This document shows positions 1-7,440 of a stretch of 29,448 bases of DNA, piece by piece; position 1 is the stretch's first letter; each line of letters opens with the position of its first letter. The notes below the pieces were generated by a model. The model saw only the letters and a list, made by a program, of their open reading frames with translations, searched no databases and had not been told where the DNA came from. Source of the DNA: a virus. The position numbers were made by a program, and so were the translations under genes. Where the stretch lies: IMG/VR virus record IMGVR_UViG_3300027746_000006, positions 1 to 29,448 of that record; one strand, given 5' to 3'.

Positions 1-85
1 CGTGTTGACTATGGAAGATGATGAGGTATATATCGATGAAGTGGATGCAGCTGCATTCGATGATGTTAAATGTCAAATGAATTGA
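1..85 (+). CDS. 3' part of the 64-aa unknown protein that spans the contig junction
   Basis: This is the duplicated tail of the gene present in full at 29212-29406. It reads in frame from base 2 to a TGA at 83-85 and encodes the acidic end with residues DDEVYIDEVDAA. It is an artefact of the linear representation and should be counted once. The next gene starts one base after this stop, which suggests translational coupling across the junction. Confidence 0.85.
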   Translation, partial: VLTMEDDEVYIDEVDAAAFDDVKCQMN

Positions 86-127
86 GATGGGATGTAAACC
101 ACTAACAGGACGAATAGAATATAAAGA
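1..127. repeat. Terminal direct repeat, left copy (circular assembly overlap)
   Basis: These 127 bases are identical to the last 127 bases of the window (29322-29448). A 127-base exact end overlap equals a common maximum k-mer of de Bruijn assemblers, so it most likely marks a circular contig and not a biological terminal repeat. The genome would be circularly permuted or circular, with a unique length of 29,321 bp. The overlap runs through coding sequence: the end of one gene and the start of the next. Confidence 0.93.
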
Positions 128-473
128 CCCAATGAAAAAAACTAACCAAGAACTCCAGGACTTATACGATTTCATGGAGTTAATTATTCACGAAATTAAA
201 CCAAACACACGGAGCATATATCGGCAAGAGCTGAGTGCATTAAGTGAAATGCTTTCGGAAGTGGAGGTTGTTCCCGAAGAGAAACCAATTCACGTTGATC
301 CAATTCTAATCAAGGTATATAGCAAGTATCAGGAACGGTCAGAGATGGGAATCAAGAAATATGGTACCACATTGGAAAATAATTCATTACCTTTACTCGA
401 TTGGTTGAATCATCTCCAGGAGGAATTGATGGATGCAACCTTGTATATTGAAAAATTAAAGCAAGATATATGA
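87..473 (+). CDS. MazG-like / DUF5664-like nucleotide pyrophosphohydrolase-type protein
   Basis: A 128-aa soluble protein. Its C-terminal half (about 78-128) has the pattern YxxRxxxGIKKYG..TL, then WLxHLQEELMDATLYIEKL, as in the many phage proteins annotated MazG-like or dATP/dGTP diphosphohydrolase N-terminal (DUF5664). The EELMD stretch resembles one half of the metal-binding EExxD signature of all-alpha NTP pyrophosphatases; a full two-half site is not visible, so catalysis is uncertain. The ATG at 87 lies one base after the preceding stop. A second in-frame ATG at 132 would remove 15 residues that show no domain pattern. The gene sits in a run of small overlapping genes before the terminase. 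Confidence 0.6.
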   Translation: MGCKPLTGRIEYKDPMKKTNQELQDLYDFMELIIHEIKPNTRSIYRQELSALSEMLSEVEVVPEEKPIHVDPILIKVYSKYQERSEMGIKKYGTTLENNSLPLLDWLNHLQEELMDATLYIEKLKQDI

Positions 474-718
474 CTTACTTAGCTTCACTCGCACTCAGTT
501 GGTTCCTGGTGTCCTTCGAGCCACTTCAGATGCTATGGGATAACATCGCAGTGCGAATCCGACCGAATCATTTGGTCAATTACATTCATGCAGGACTTGG
601 ATGTTTCAAGTGCATGAGTTTTTGGTCGACATGGATTATCACCGGTGACTTTATCCAAGCAACCATTGTATCATTCATTGCGTTTATTATTGAGGAATGT
701 TTAGCGAAGCTCAAGTAA
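470..718 (+). CDS. Small inner-membrane protein with a CxxC motif
   Basis: An 82-aa protein with a hydrophobic N-terminus (about 3-25, ASLALSWFLVSF) and a second membrane segment (about 50-75). Between them is GLGCFKCMSFWSTWI, a CxxC followed by an aromatic-rich helix. The pattern resembles DUF1360-type membrane proteins, which carry a CxxCxxFW element. The ATG overlaps the previous stop as ATGA. Function unknown; the CxxC could bind metal or be redox-active, which is inference. It lies far from the holin-endolysin cassette, so nothing links it to lysis. Confidence 0.6.
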   Translation: MTYLASLALSWFLVSFEPLQMLWDNIAVRIRPNHLVNYIHAGLGCFKCMSFWSTWIITGDFIQATIVSFIAFIIEECLAKLK

Positions 719-900
719 AGTATATCAATGAGATAATCACGTCAAGTGATGCATCGAAGTACGCCAAGATTACGCTTAAAGCATTGTACAAAATATACGA
801 TGAGCATACGGGAGGAATCACAACCGATTGCTTTTGTGCCAGGACAGTGAGGAAGATTTATTATAAACAATTCATGAATTGGTATGAAGCAAATACTTGA
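697..900 (+). CDS. Small hypothetical protein (67 aa)
   Basis: Begins inside the end of the membrane-protein gene (22-base overlap) and ends inside the next gene (17-base overlap), as tightly packed phage genes do. The sequence is predicted helical and ends in a basic, aromatic stretch (CFCARTVRKIYYKQFMNWYE) with two cysteines. No recognised domain. The basic helix might bind nucleic acid, but nothing proves it. Confidence 0.55.
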   Translation: MFSEAQVKYINEIITSSDASKYAKITLKALYKIYDEHTGGITTDCFCARTVRKIYYKQFMNWYEANT

Positions 901-1423
901 CCGCTACATATCGAGGCACTATGATGAGGTGAGGACGTACACTGAGTATTTTCTCACCAAATTCAAAGCCAATATGATTGCCGATGTAGTCATTAACAAT
1001 AGTTATCTTTATGTGGCTGAGATAAGTGATGATACAAAGGATGAGAACAAGGTCAAGAGCTATTTATTGAACACGATCAAGAAGCAAATCATTTGGTCAA
1101 CGTCAATCAGTCACCTGGAGGAGAGAGTCAATGCCAATGAGATTGATATACCGAATGACTGCGATGATGAGGAAGATTTGAATTACAAGATACGAGAGGA
1201 GAAGAAATACCACAATCAAAAGTCATGCATCGAGATATACAAACGAGAGATGAAGGACCGAATCAAGGTGATAATCTTTGAGGCATACTATGAGAAGGGA
1301 TACACAACCGCCAGGTCAATGGCTAAATACTTTGACATTCCGGTAACCTCAGCTCATTACTATATTAGGGATATTAAACACGATCTAAACAGGATAAAAG
1401 ATGAGAATAAAAGCAGAATATAA
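884..1423 (+). CDS. Putative sigma factor-like / HTH transcription regulator
   Basis: A 179-aa charged protein in two parts. Residues about 1-75 are helical and end with SYLLNTIKKQIIW, resembling the linker region after sigma region 2 in short phage and ECF-type sigma factors. Residues about 122-171 form a region-4-like helix-turn-helix: IFEAYYEKGYTTARSMAKYF, then IPVTSAHYYIRDIKHDLN. An acidic stretch (about 90-106) lies between. The gene sits just upstream of the packaging and structural genes, a suitable place for a late-gene activator. The assignment is by pattern only; it could instead be a simple HTH protein such as a second small terminase-like protein. Confidence 0.45.
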   Translation: MKQILDRYISRHYDEVRTYTEYFLTKFKANMIADVVINNSYLYVAEISDDTKDENKVKSYLLNTIKKQIIWSTSISHLEERVNANEIDIPNDCDDEEDLNYKIREEKKYHNQKSCIEIYKREMKDRIKVIIFEAYYEKGYTTARSMAKYFDIPVTSAHYYIRDIKHDLNRIKDENKSRI

Positions 1424-1667
1424 GGGCAAAACTATTGTCAAGCACACAACGGTTCGAAACATAATCATCGTTGTTGATAATATAGATGTATCAAAGTACA
1501 AATATTATGTGTCTATTGGCATGGGATATTTATTTGAAAAGGAATCAGAAACAACGACCGCACCGGAGCCAATCAAATATGAGGGCATCGAGCAAAAAGT
1601 GAGTGCAAAACCGATTCCAAAGAGAAAACGTAAAACAAAACCAACACCAGGTAAAGGAGAGGAGTGA
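1401..1667 (+). CDS. Hypothetical protein with basic Pro/Lys-rich tail
   Basis: An 88-aa protein overlapping its upstream neighbour by 23 bases. Residues 1-50 look like a small beta-rich domain; the C-terminus (about 66-85) is strongly basic with KPIPKRKRKTKPTPGKG, a disordered nucleic-acid-binding-type tail. No family recognised. Its stop overlaps the start of the next gene (TGATG). Confidence 0.55.
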   Translation: MRIKAEYKGKTIVKHTTVRNIIIVVDNIDVSKYKYYVSIGMGYLFEKESETTTAPEPIKYEGIEQKVSAKPIPKRKRKTKPTPGKGEE

Positions 1668-2134
1668 TGCCAAATCCAAGACAAAACGAACAAAAAGACG
1701 AGTATCTCCAAAGGTGCATGTCGGACTCGGAGAGTCAGAATAGTTTTCCGGATGAATCTCAGCGATATGCTGTATGTGAATCGAAATGGGAGGAATCTAA
1801 GATGACTGCATTGGAGAAATACAATCGAGCATTTGCGGAGCCAAAACGCATCTCATTTGATTATGATGAAACATTGACTCAAGCCAAGGAGATTGCAAGG
1901 AATTGGATTCGTAAAGGAGCTGAGGTATATATCATCTCAGCAAGGCATGACAAAGCAGGAATGCTCAAAACTGCTGCCGATTTAGGAATACCAGCATCGA
2001 GAGTTTATGCTACCGGAAGCAATAAGAGCAAAATTGAGATAATTCAGAAATTGAAGATTGACAAACACTATGATAACAATCCGGATGTCATCAAGCAAAT
2101 TGGTGTCCGAGGAGAATTATGGATAAATAAATAG
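1667..2134 (+). CDS. HAD-superfamily phosphatase with N-terminal Cys-motif module
   Basis: 155 aa from the ATG at 1667; a GTG three bases upstream is also in frame, but ATG overlapping the previous stop is the better start. Residues 61-145 show the HAD motifs: SFDYDETLT (nucleophile D65, acid D67), IISARH (Ser91), lysines at 120-122, and HYDNNPDV (acidic motif IV). This is consistent with a phosphatase or nucleotidase, perhaps like phage 3'-phosphatase modules. Residues 1-42 carry a different module, NEQKDEYLQRCMSD...FPDESQRYAVCESKWE, an RCM...RxAVC..W motif often found attached to phage structural proteins. Lies directly before the terminase genes. An internal ATG at 1802 would give the HAD part alone. 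Confidence 0.75.
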   Translation: MPNPRQNEQKDEYLQRCMSDSESQNSFPDESQRYAVCESKWEESKMTALEKYNRAFAEPKRISFDYDETLTQAKEIARNWIRKGAEVYIISARHDKAGMLKTAADLGIPASRVYATGSNKSKIEIIQKLKIDKHYDNNPDVIKQIGVRGELWINK

Positions 2135-2136
2135 AT

Positions 2137-2559
2137 ATGCCAAAACACAAGATGCTAACTGAAGAGGAATTCGAAGCTCTATTCAATGAATGGCAGCAAT
2201 ATATTGAGAACAATCCAATCAAGAAACAAGTGTTTGTTGGTAAGGATGGAAGGCATGATTATGAATTGATTCCAAGACCATATACTTTGGAAGGATTTCT
2301 TAACTTTGCTGAGGAGAAGATTGGTTGTGTTCATCAATATTTTGAGAATAGGGATTTGAGATATTCAACGTATGTGAGTATCTGTACACGCATTAAGCGA
2401 GTGATTCGCCAAAATCAAATTGAGAACGGGTTGGCAGGACTTTACAATCCGTCAATCACTCAGCGATTAAATGGCTTAACCGAGAAGTCGGACATCACGA
2501 CCAATGGGAAGGACATCAACGAAATCAAGGTGAACATCATCAAGCCGGATGACAAGTGA
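2137..2559 (+). CDS. terS: Terminase small subunit
   Basis: A 140-aa protein with the layout of small terminases from Bacteroidota phages: a helical N-terminus with LTEEEFEALFNEW, then RPYTLEGFLNFAEEK and a YVSICTRIKRVIRQNQIENGLAGLYN block that matches the DNA-recognition and oligomerisation helices, followed by ITQRLNGLTEK and a short acidic tail. Its role would be to recognise phage DNA and load the large subunit for packaging. It starts two bases after the previous stop; a 53-aa gene and then the large subunit follow. Position and motif support the call; the pac or cos site is not visible. Confidence 0.75.
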   Translation: MPKHKMLTEEEFEALFNEWQQYIENNPIKKQVFVGKDGRHDYELIPRPYTLEGFLNFAEEKIGCVHQYFENRDLRYSTYVSICTRIKRVIRQNQIENGLAGLYNPSITQRLNGLTEKSDITTNGKDINEIKVNIIKPDDK

Positions 2560-2710
2560 CATAATCGACATGATGTGCCAGGTTGTGGAGAGATACATCC
2601 ATTTCAAGAAGGGAGTGAATATCAGAATCAATCGGATGGCAGTCATGAGTGATCAACGTCAATTTGGAATGTTGGCTCATGCTTATGAGATAGCGAATGG
2701 AAATAAATAG
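2549..2710 (+). CDS. 53-aa hypothetical protein between terS and terL
   Basis: A short frame that fills the otherwise empty 137 bases between the two terminase genes. It starts inside the end of terS (ATG at 2549, 11-base overlap) and ends 14 bases inside terL. The product is a charged helical peptide starting MTSDIIDMMCQVVERYIHF and ending AYEIANGNK. The overlaps on both sides match the packing of this genome, and no other reading explains the gap. No domain recognised; it may assist packaging, which is inference from position only. Confidence 0.6.
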   Translation: MTSDIIDMMCQVVERYIHFKKGVNIRINRMAVMSDQRQFGMLAHAYEIANGNK

Positions 2711-3848
2711 CACCGTAATCTTTGAGAAGAACTATGAAGCCCTCCAAGATAAGGATGTACGGTTTATAATAAATGAGGGAGGAAGTAGGTCATCTAAGAC
2801 ATATTCCCTTTGTCAAATGATAATTGTCTACTCTCTCCAAAATAAGGGGAAGGTTACCTCTATTATAAGAAAAACGTTTCCGGCTCTCAGAGCAACAGTC
2901 ATGAGGGATTTCCTTGAGATAATGAAGGAGATGGATCTATACGATGTCAACTCCCATAACAAGTCGGAGCACATCTACACATTCCCGAATGGAAGCATCG
3001 TTGAGTTCTTCTCAGTGGATGATGAGCAAAAGATACGAGGAAGGAAACGTGACCTCGCATGGTGCAACGAAGCCAATGAACTATTCTATGACGACTTCAC
3101 TCAGCTCAACATGAGAACGGAATGGAAGCTCATCTTCGATTACAATCCAAGTGAATCAGCATCCTGGTTGTATGAGCTACCGAAGGAGGAGAGCATCCTC
3201 ATCAAGTCAACGTACCGAGACAATCCATTCCTTCCCGATTCCATCCGTAGACAAATCGAGGACCTCAAGAGAACGGATGAGTCCCTGTATCAAATATACG
3301 CACTCGGTGAGAAGGCAATCAGCAAGAGCAACATCTATTCCAATTGGACATTCGTGAAGCATCGACCTGCCAGGTTCGTCAACTATGTGTATGGACTTGA
3401 CTTCGGTTACAATCACCCCACTGCTCTCATGCGAGTGTATTGGTGTGAGGATGACATCTACATCGAGCCGGTCATCTATGAGAGTTACCTCACCACCACC
3501 AACCTCATTGAGAGATGTGAATCATTGGGAGTCGAGAAGCACATCACCATTGTAGCGGATTACGCACGACCTGAGATAATTGCTGAGATGAACAATGCAG
3601 GATACGATGTGCAGAATGCGAACAAGGTGGTCAAGAAGGGAATCGATAACATCAAAACCTTCGGAGTGTTTTGCGAGGATGAGTCCAGGATAAAAAAGGA
3701 ATACGAGAATTATAAGTGGAAAAAGATTGGTGACCAAATTACTGATGAGCCGGTGAAGCTATGGGATGATGCTATGGATGCGGTGAGATATGCCGGTACC
3801 TACATCCGAAAGGAATACTATACCGATGACAGTTACTTCGCCTTCTAA
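2697..3848 (+). CDS. terL: Terminase large subunit (PBSX/Terminase_3 type)
   Basis: A 383-aa packaging ATPase-nuclease. Walker A is GGSRSSKT (28-35); the Walker B region is LAWCNEAN (120-127) with catalytic Glu126. The C-terminal RNase H-like nuclease has the expected acids: GLDFG (Asp235), VADYA (Asp288) and LWDDAMDAVRY (Asp357/358/361). It pumps DNA into the prohead through the portal and cuts the concatemer. It is slightly short for the family (about 400-450 aa) but all key residues are present. The ATG at 2697 overlaps the preceding small gene by 14 bases. Confidence 0.95.
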   Translation: MEINSTVIFEKNYEALQDKDVRFIINEGGSRSSKTYSLCQMIIVYSLQNKGKVTSIIRKTFPALRATVMRDFLEIMKEMDLYDVNSHNKSEHIYTFPNGSIVEFFSVDDEQKIRGRKRDLAWCNEANELFYDDFTQLNMRTEWKLIFDYNPSESASWLYELPKEESILIKSTYRDNPFLPDSIRRQIEDLKRTDESLYQIYALGEKAISKSNIYSNWTFVKHRPARFVNYVYGLDFGYNHPTALMRVYWCEDDIYIEPVIYESYLTTTNLIERCESLGVEKHITIVADYARPEIIAEMNNAGYDVQNANKVVKKGIDNIKTFGVFCEDESRIKKEYENYKWKKIGDQITDEPVKLWDDAMDAVRYAGTYIRKEYYTDDSYFAF

Positions 3849-3866
3849 ACAAAAGAGGTATTTTTA

Positions 3867-3876
3867 TTAATATATA
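3867..3876 (+). promoter_or_regulatory. TTAATATATA motif upstream of the fibre gene
   Basis: The sequence TTAATATATA lies one base before the fibre gene ATG. The same 10-mer occurs at 12649-12658 and 14354-14363, each 1-3 bases before an ATG, and a variant lies before 16949. It may be a phage-specific promoter element for leaderless or near-leaderless transcripts, or an A/T-rich translation enhancer as in Bacteroidota. The three exact copies all lie at gene starts that do not overlap a same-strand upstream gene. Confidence 0.4.
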
Positions 3877-3877
3877 T

Positions 3878-5563
3878 ATGGCATTTAGAACAAAGAAAAT
3901 ATCGCAGATGGATCCGAAAGGAGCCAACCTTGCATCAACCGATTTATTGGAGATATCTGAATTGGTGAGTGGAAGCTATGTAACCAAGTCAATCACCGGA
4001 GCTGAGATAGTCGCGGGTGCCACAACGGGATTAGTCCCAACGACTCGCACAATCTCAACGACATCCCCATTGAGTGGAGGTGGTGACCTTTCCGCAAATA
4101 GAACGTTAAGCATTGCAACTGCGAACACTACCACAACGGGTGCATTGTCATCGACTGATTGGAATACGTTCAATGGTAAACAAGCTCCAATATCACTGAC
4201 AACTACGGGAACGGGTGCAGCTACATTTGTGGCTAACGTATTGAACGTACCAACACCGGCAGCTGCAACCTTTACTTCATTGACAACAACGGGTTCTTCG
4301 GGATCATCGACATTGACTGCGGGAGTTCTCAACGTACCAACATATTCATTGAGTGGATTAGGTGGCGTACCTACGACTCGCACCCTAACAATAAACGGAA
4401 CTACTCAAGACCTTTCAGCAGATAGAACATTCACCATCTCAACGGGAATCACAATCGGTACTACTCCAATCACTTCGGGTACTGTTGGGCGTGTATTGTT
4501 TGAAGGTACGGGTAACGTTGTGCAAGAATCAGCTAACTTGTTTTGGGATAATACCAATGTACGTTTAGGGGTGGGAACTGCTACGCCAAATTACACACTT
4601 GAATTAAAAAATACTACGGGCGGTGCAACTACTCCTTCATTATCGTTTGTGACATCCACTTATAATTCACAAATAATTGTTGGTAACTCAACTTATCCAT
4701 ATGCTTTGGGTGCTAATTCCTTAAACGTATATCACGGAGTAGCGGGAGGGATTGGTTTTTATAATGGTAGTGCAAGTCCAACTTTGAGATTTAGTATTTT
4801 ATCAGATGGTAAAACTATTGTAGGAAGTGCAACAACTGCAACACGAATATTCGAAGTAAACAACACTGTAAATGGTGGAGGTATAGGATTAAATTCATCT
4901 GCGATAAATACAAGCTATGCAATAGTACACACCGCTACGGGTGCAAATAGTTGGGCGTTTAATAGTGCGGGTACAGGAAGTTCACAAACTGCGGGTACTT
5001 TATCTATTGGTGCAACTACAAACAATATGCTTTTGTTCTCAAATGGCAATACTGTTTTAGGTGCGTTAGGTTCAGCAGACGCAGGATACAAACTTGACGT
5101 TAACGGTACTGCGAGGGTTACGGGTTTAATTACTGCGGGAGGTGGTTTAACGTGGGGAAGTGCTCCAAACGATTCATCCTTATCTAATGGTGGTGCGGGA
5201 ACAAACGCAATCAATATCAGCAGACGAGGAATATCTTTAAGTAATGGAGCAGACAACGGAATTCTTTTAGATGGAGGAAACGGAGCTTCGTCAATATCAA
5301 GAATCTACATAGGTGGAGGAGCGGGTACACAACCTTTGTGTATTAATGGAAATGCTAGAGAGGTTGTATTCGGTTCAGATACCGCAACATCAAACGCTTC
5401 GTCTTTAGTTAGAATGGTATCTACTACCAAAGGATTTTTACCGCCCGTAATGACTACAACACAAAAGAACGCCATCGCTTCACCAACTGCGGGACTAATG
5501 GTATACGATACAACTTTAAACTTAATGGCTTTATATAACGGAACAATATGGACAACACTTTAA
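3878..5563 (+). CDS. Tail fibre / receptor-binding-type structural protein
   Basis: A 561-aa Thr/Ser/Gly-rich beta protein. The N-terminus MAFRTKKISQMDPKGANLAS is the attachment-type start seen in Bacteroidota phage fibres. Repeated elements follow: VPTTRT at 53 and 164, DLSA(N/D)RT at 70 and 178, SLTTTG at 106 and 134, VLNVPT at 121 and 150, plus STDWNTFNGKQ (92-102). The distal part has YTLELKNTTGG, GYKLDVNGTARVTG and a C-terminal FLPPVMTTTQKNAIASP...MVYD cap (about 519-545). It probably forms a trimeric fibre that binds the host surface. Base and codon use change near 4560-4620 (more AT-rich third positions, GCG and GGG codons), which suggests the distal part was acquired by recombination. 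No intramolecular chaperone domain (S74) is seen. Confidence 0.8.
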   Translation: MAFRTKKISQMDPKGANLASTDLLEISELVSGSYVTKSITGAEIVAGATTGLVPTTRTISTTSPLSGGGDLSANRTLSIATANTTTTGALSSTDWNTFNGKQAPISLTTTGTGAATFVANVLNVPTPAAATFTSLTTTGSSGSSTLTAGVLNVPTYSLSGLGGVPTTRTLTINGTTQDLSADRTFTISTGITIGTTPITSGTVGRVLFEGTGNVVQESANLFWDNTNVRLGVGTATPNYTLELKNTTGGATTPSLSFVTSTYNSQIIVGNSTYPYALGANSLNVYHGVAGGIGFYNGSASPTLRFSILSDGKTIVGSATTATRIFEVNNTVNGGGIGLNSSAINTSYAIVHTATGANSWAFNSAGTGSSQTAGTLSIGATTNNMLLFSNGNTVLGALGSADAGYKLDVNGTARVTGLITAGGGLTWGSAPNDSSLSNGGAGTNAINISRRGISLSNGADNGILLDGGNGASSISRIYIGGGAGTQPLCINGNAREVVFGSDTATSNASSLVRMVSTTKGFLPPVMTTTQKNAIASPTAGLMVYDTTLNLMALYNGTIWTTL

Positions 5564-5820
5564 CAACAAACGGAGTAGCGATTCAACCTATCGTCTATCC
5601 ACTTAACGAAGGTACGGCGACACGATTAAGCGTACTTGTATTGAACTTTGAAACGACTGCGGTAACTTGCACAACGTATTGGCAATTGCTAACCGAAGAC
5701 GGAAAACAATTAAGTCAAGGGAACTATACGTTAACTGAGGAACAATTCGTAACTTGGGGAACTGATAACAACGTGGTCAATCAATATGTGGCTGATGCTA
5801 TCGGAGTGGTATTAATCTAA
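5548..5820 (+). CDS. Small fibre-associated or adhesion-cassette protein (90 aa)
   Basis: Starts inside the end of the fibre gene (16-base overlap, different frame). Predicted beta-rich, with patterns such as RLSVLVLNFETTAVTCTTYWQLL and GTDNNVVNQYVADAIGVVL. It shares the odd base composition of the distal fibre, so the two were probably exchanged as one cassette. Likely a small virion or fibre-assembly protein; no domain recognised. Confidence 0.6.
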   Translation: MDNTLTTNGVAIQPIVYPLNEGTATRLSVLVLNFETTAVTCTTYWQLLTEDGKQLSQGNYTLTEEQFVTWGTDNNVVNQYVADAIGVVLI

Positions 5821-5830
5821 AACACGAAGT

Positions 5831-5965
5831 ATGTTAACATTAAACGAAGAACAAGTAAAGCAATTAGAGCAAATCCTTGCGGAGTTACCGATGAAGTTCG
5901 GAGTTCCTATTTTAAACATCTTAAACGAAGCGAGTAAACCAAGCGAATCAACTGAATCAGAATGA
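5831..5965 (+). CDS. 44-aa helical protein of the adhesion cassette
   Basis: A short frame with ATG at 5831, ten bases after the previous stop, ending as ATGA overlapping the next start. The product has an amphipathic helix (LNEEQVKQLEQILAELP) and then FGVPILNILNEA, with an acidic tail. It fills the gap exactly and keeps the translational coupling seen elsewhere. Function unknown; tail or fibre assembly is possible by position. Confidence 0.6.
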   Translation: MLTLNEEQVKQLEQILAELPMKFGVPILNILNEASKPSESTESE

Positions 5966-7440
5966 GTCAAACAACCATAGCATCACCACAAACGTTCACA
6001 CCGGCATACAATCCAATCAAGTTCATTATTAATTCAACCAATAAGAACAACACCGGATTCAAGTATATATTTGATGTATACGAGGCAGGAACTTTGAACA
6101 AGATTGCACAATACAAAGTGCTTCCAACATACGGTGATGGATATGGTGAGATTGATTTATCAAAGCTCCTTCAGAGTCAAGTATCTTGGGACCTCAATAC
6201 ACTGAGTACATCCTGGTACAACGCACCCAATTCAAGATACCTTTACGATCTAAGTGTGGGTGAGGAGCAATTGGCTGAATACTCATGGACTTCCAGCATC
6301 ACCGATAACGGAGGGAATGCGAGAATCAATGTGACCAATACATTTGTGGCAGGTGACCAGGTAGTCATCGAACAAGCAGATGGTGGAGTGGCGAATCCTC
6401 AGCTCGAAGGACTGCATACGGTACTTAGTGCAACCGGTTCCAACTTCACAGTCAACGTAGCATTCACCACGATCACTGACATCACCATCAACGGAACTGC
6501 TCGCTATGCTGATAACCGTAAATTGATAACGTTAGACGTTAGTGAGTACAAAGGTTATGTTGTATTCAACGGAGCATTCAGATGGTTGGATTGGAGTGTG
6601 TATGATGTAGCTGATTACACTCTCTCATTAGCAGATAGTGAATGGTTAACGAATCAACCTCAGCAATTCAGTTGCACATTAGGTCAAGATTTGTATCTCA
6701 ACCTCCGCAGTAATCAAGGGCATGACCGAATTGTGTTCGTGAATAGCAATGGGGATTCATTCTACAAAGCAATAACCAACACCGATGAGATATCTCAGAT
6801 TCCTGTTGGTCCCAATAACTTCGGTATCTTGATTGGAGCAGGTGACCTCATCACAAATACTGTTGAATGGTACGAAGTGTATTATCGCACTGCATTAGGA
6901 ATTGAGTCATTGAAGTACCGAATCAACCTGGATAGAAGAACAACCATCTCAGAGTATCACATGCTATTCCTTGACCGCTTAGGTTCATACTCATCATTCG
7001 CATTCCAACTCAAATCATATGAGAGAGGTGAAGTGACTCGCGAGATATTCAACCGAGATGTTGCAGGATATATTCAGGCATTAAGTTCGCCTCAATGGAA
7101 CTATAAAACTGAGGACATGGGATTCATGCAGTCCAACATCAACGTGACCAAGTCATTTGACCTCAACACTAATTGGATGGAAGAGAGTGCAGGGCAATAC
7201 TTTGAGGAGCTCTTGACATCACCTCAGACATTCGTGAAGATTGTGCAGTACAACACCACTGAGGGAGGTATTCCAATCATTGGAGAGGATGGGTGCCCGG
7301 TTCATGTAGCTGAGTCAACCGCATATCAACCATGCATCGTGCAGAATAATGCATACGAGGTATACCAACAACGAAATAAGAATCTAATCAAGCAAAGCAT
7401 CACCATCAAATTATCAAATCAAGACAATATCAATGGTTAG
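5962..7440 (+). CDS. Tail tip / minor tail protein (492 aa)
   Basis: A beta-rich virion protein of a type common in Bacteroidota siphoviruses. The N-terminus (IASPQTFTPAYNPIKFII) resembles a beta-sandwich entry domain; residues about 113-190 look like an inserted beta domain (VTNTFVAGDQVVIEQADGG ... INGTARY); the C-terminal half holds RTTISEYHMLFLDRLGSYSS and a Trp/Tyr-rich region. Between the fibre genes and the large hub-like protein, it may play the distal-tail (Dit-like) role. Overlaps the next gene by 8 bases. The exact structural role is inferred. Confidence 0.65.
   Translation: MSQTTIASPQTFTPAYNPIKFIINSTNKNNTGFKYIFDVYEAGTLNKIAQYKVLPTYGDGYGEIDLSKLLQSQVSWDLNTLSTSWYNAPNSRYLYDLSVGEEQLAEYSWTSSITDNGGNARINVTNTFVAGDQVVIEQADGGVANPQLEGLHTVLSATGSNFTVNVAFTTITDITINGTARYADNRKLITLDVSEYKGYVVFNGAFRWLDWSVYDVADYTLSLADSEWLTNQPQQFSCTLGQDLYLNLRSNQGHDRIVFVNSNGDSFYKAITNTDEISQIPVGPNNFGILIGAGDLITNTVEWYEVYYRTALGIESLKYRINLDRRTTISEYHMLFLDRLGSYSSFAFQLKSYERGEVTREIFNRDVAGYIQALSSPQWNYKTEDMGFMQSNINVTKSFDLNTNWMEESAGQYFEELLTSPQTFVKIVQYNTTEGGIPIIGEDGCPVHVAESTAYQPCIVQNNAYEVYQQRNKNLIKQSITIKLSNQDNING

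Noticed and set aside
3976-4383. Minus-strand open frame opposite the fibre gene
   Set aside because: Val/Pro-rich product typical of the antisense of Thr/Gly-rich repeats; no initiation context, so it is a shadow.
5548-5563. Programmed frameshift joining the fibre and the 90-aa gene
   Set aside because: The frames differ by -1 but no proper slippery heptamer in the right phase is visible, and the second gene has its own ATG.
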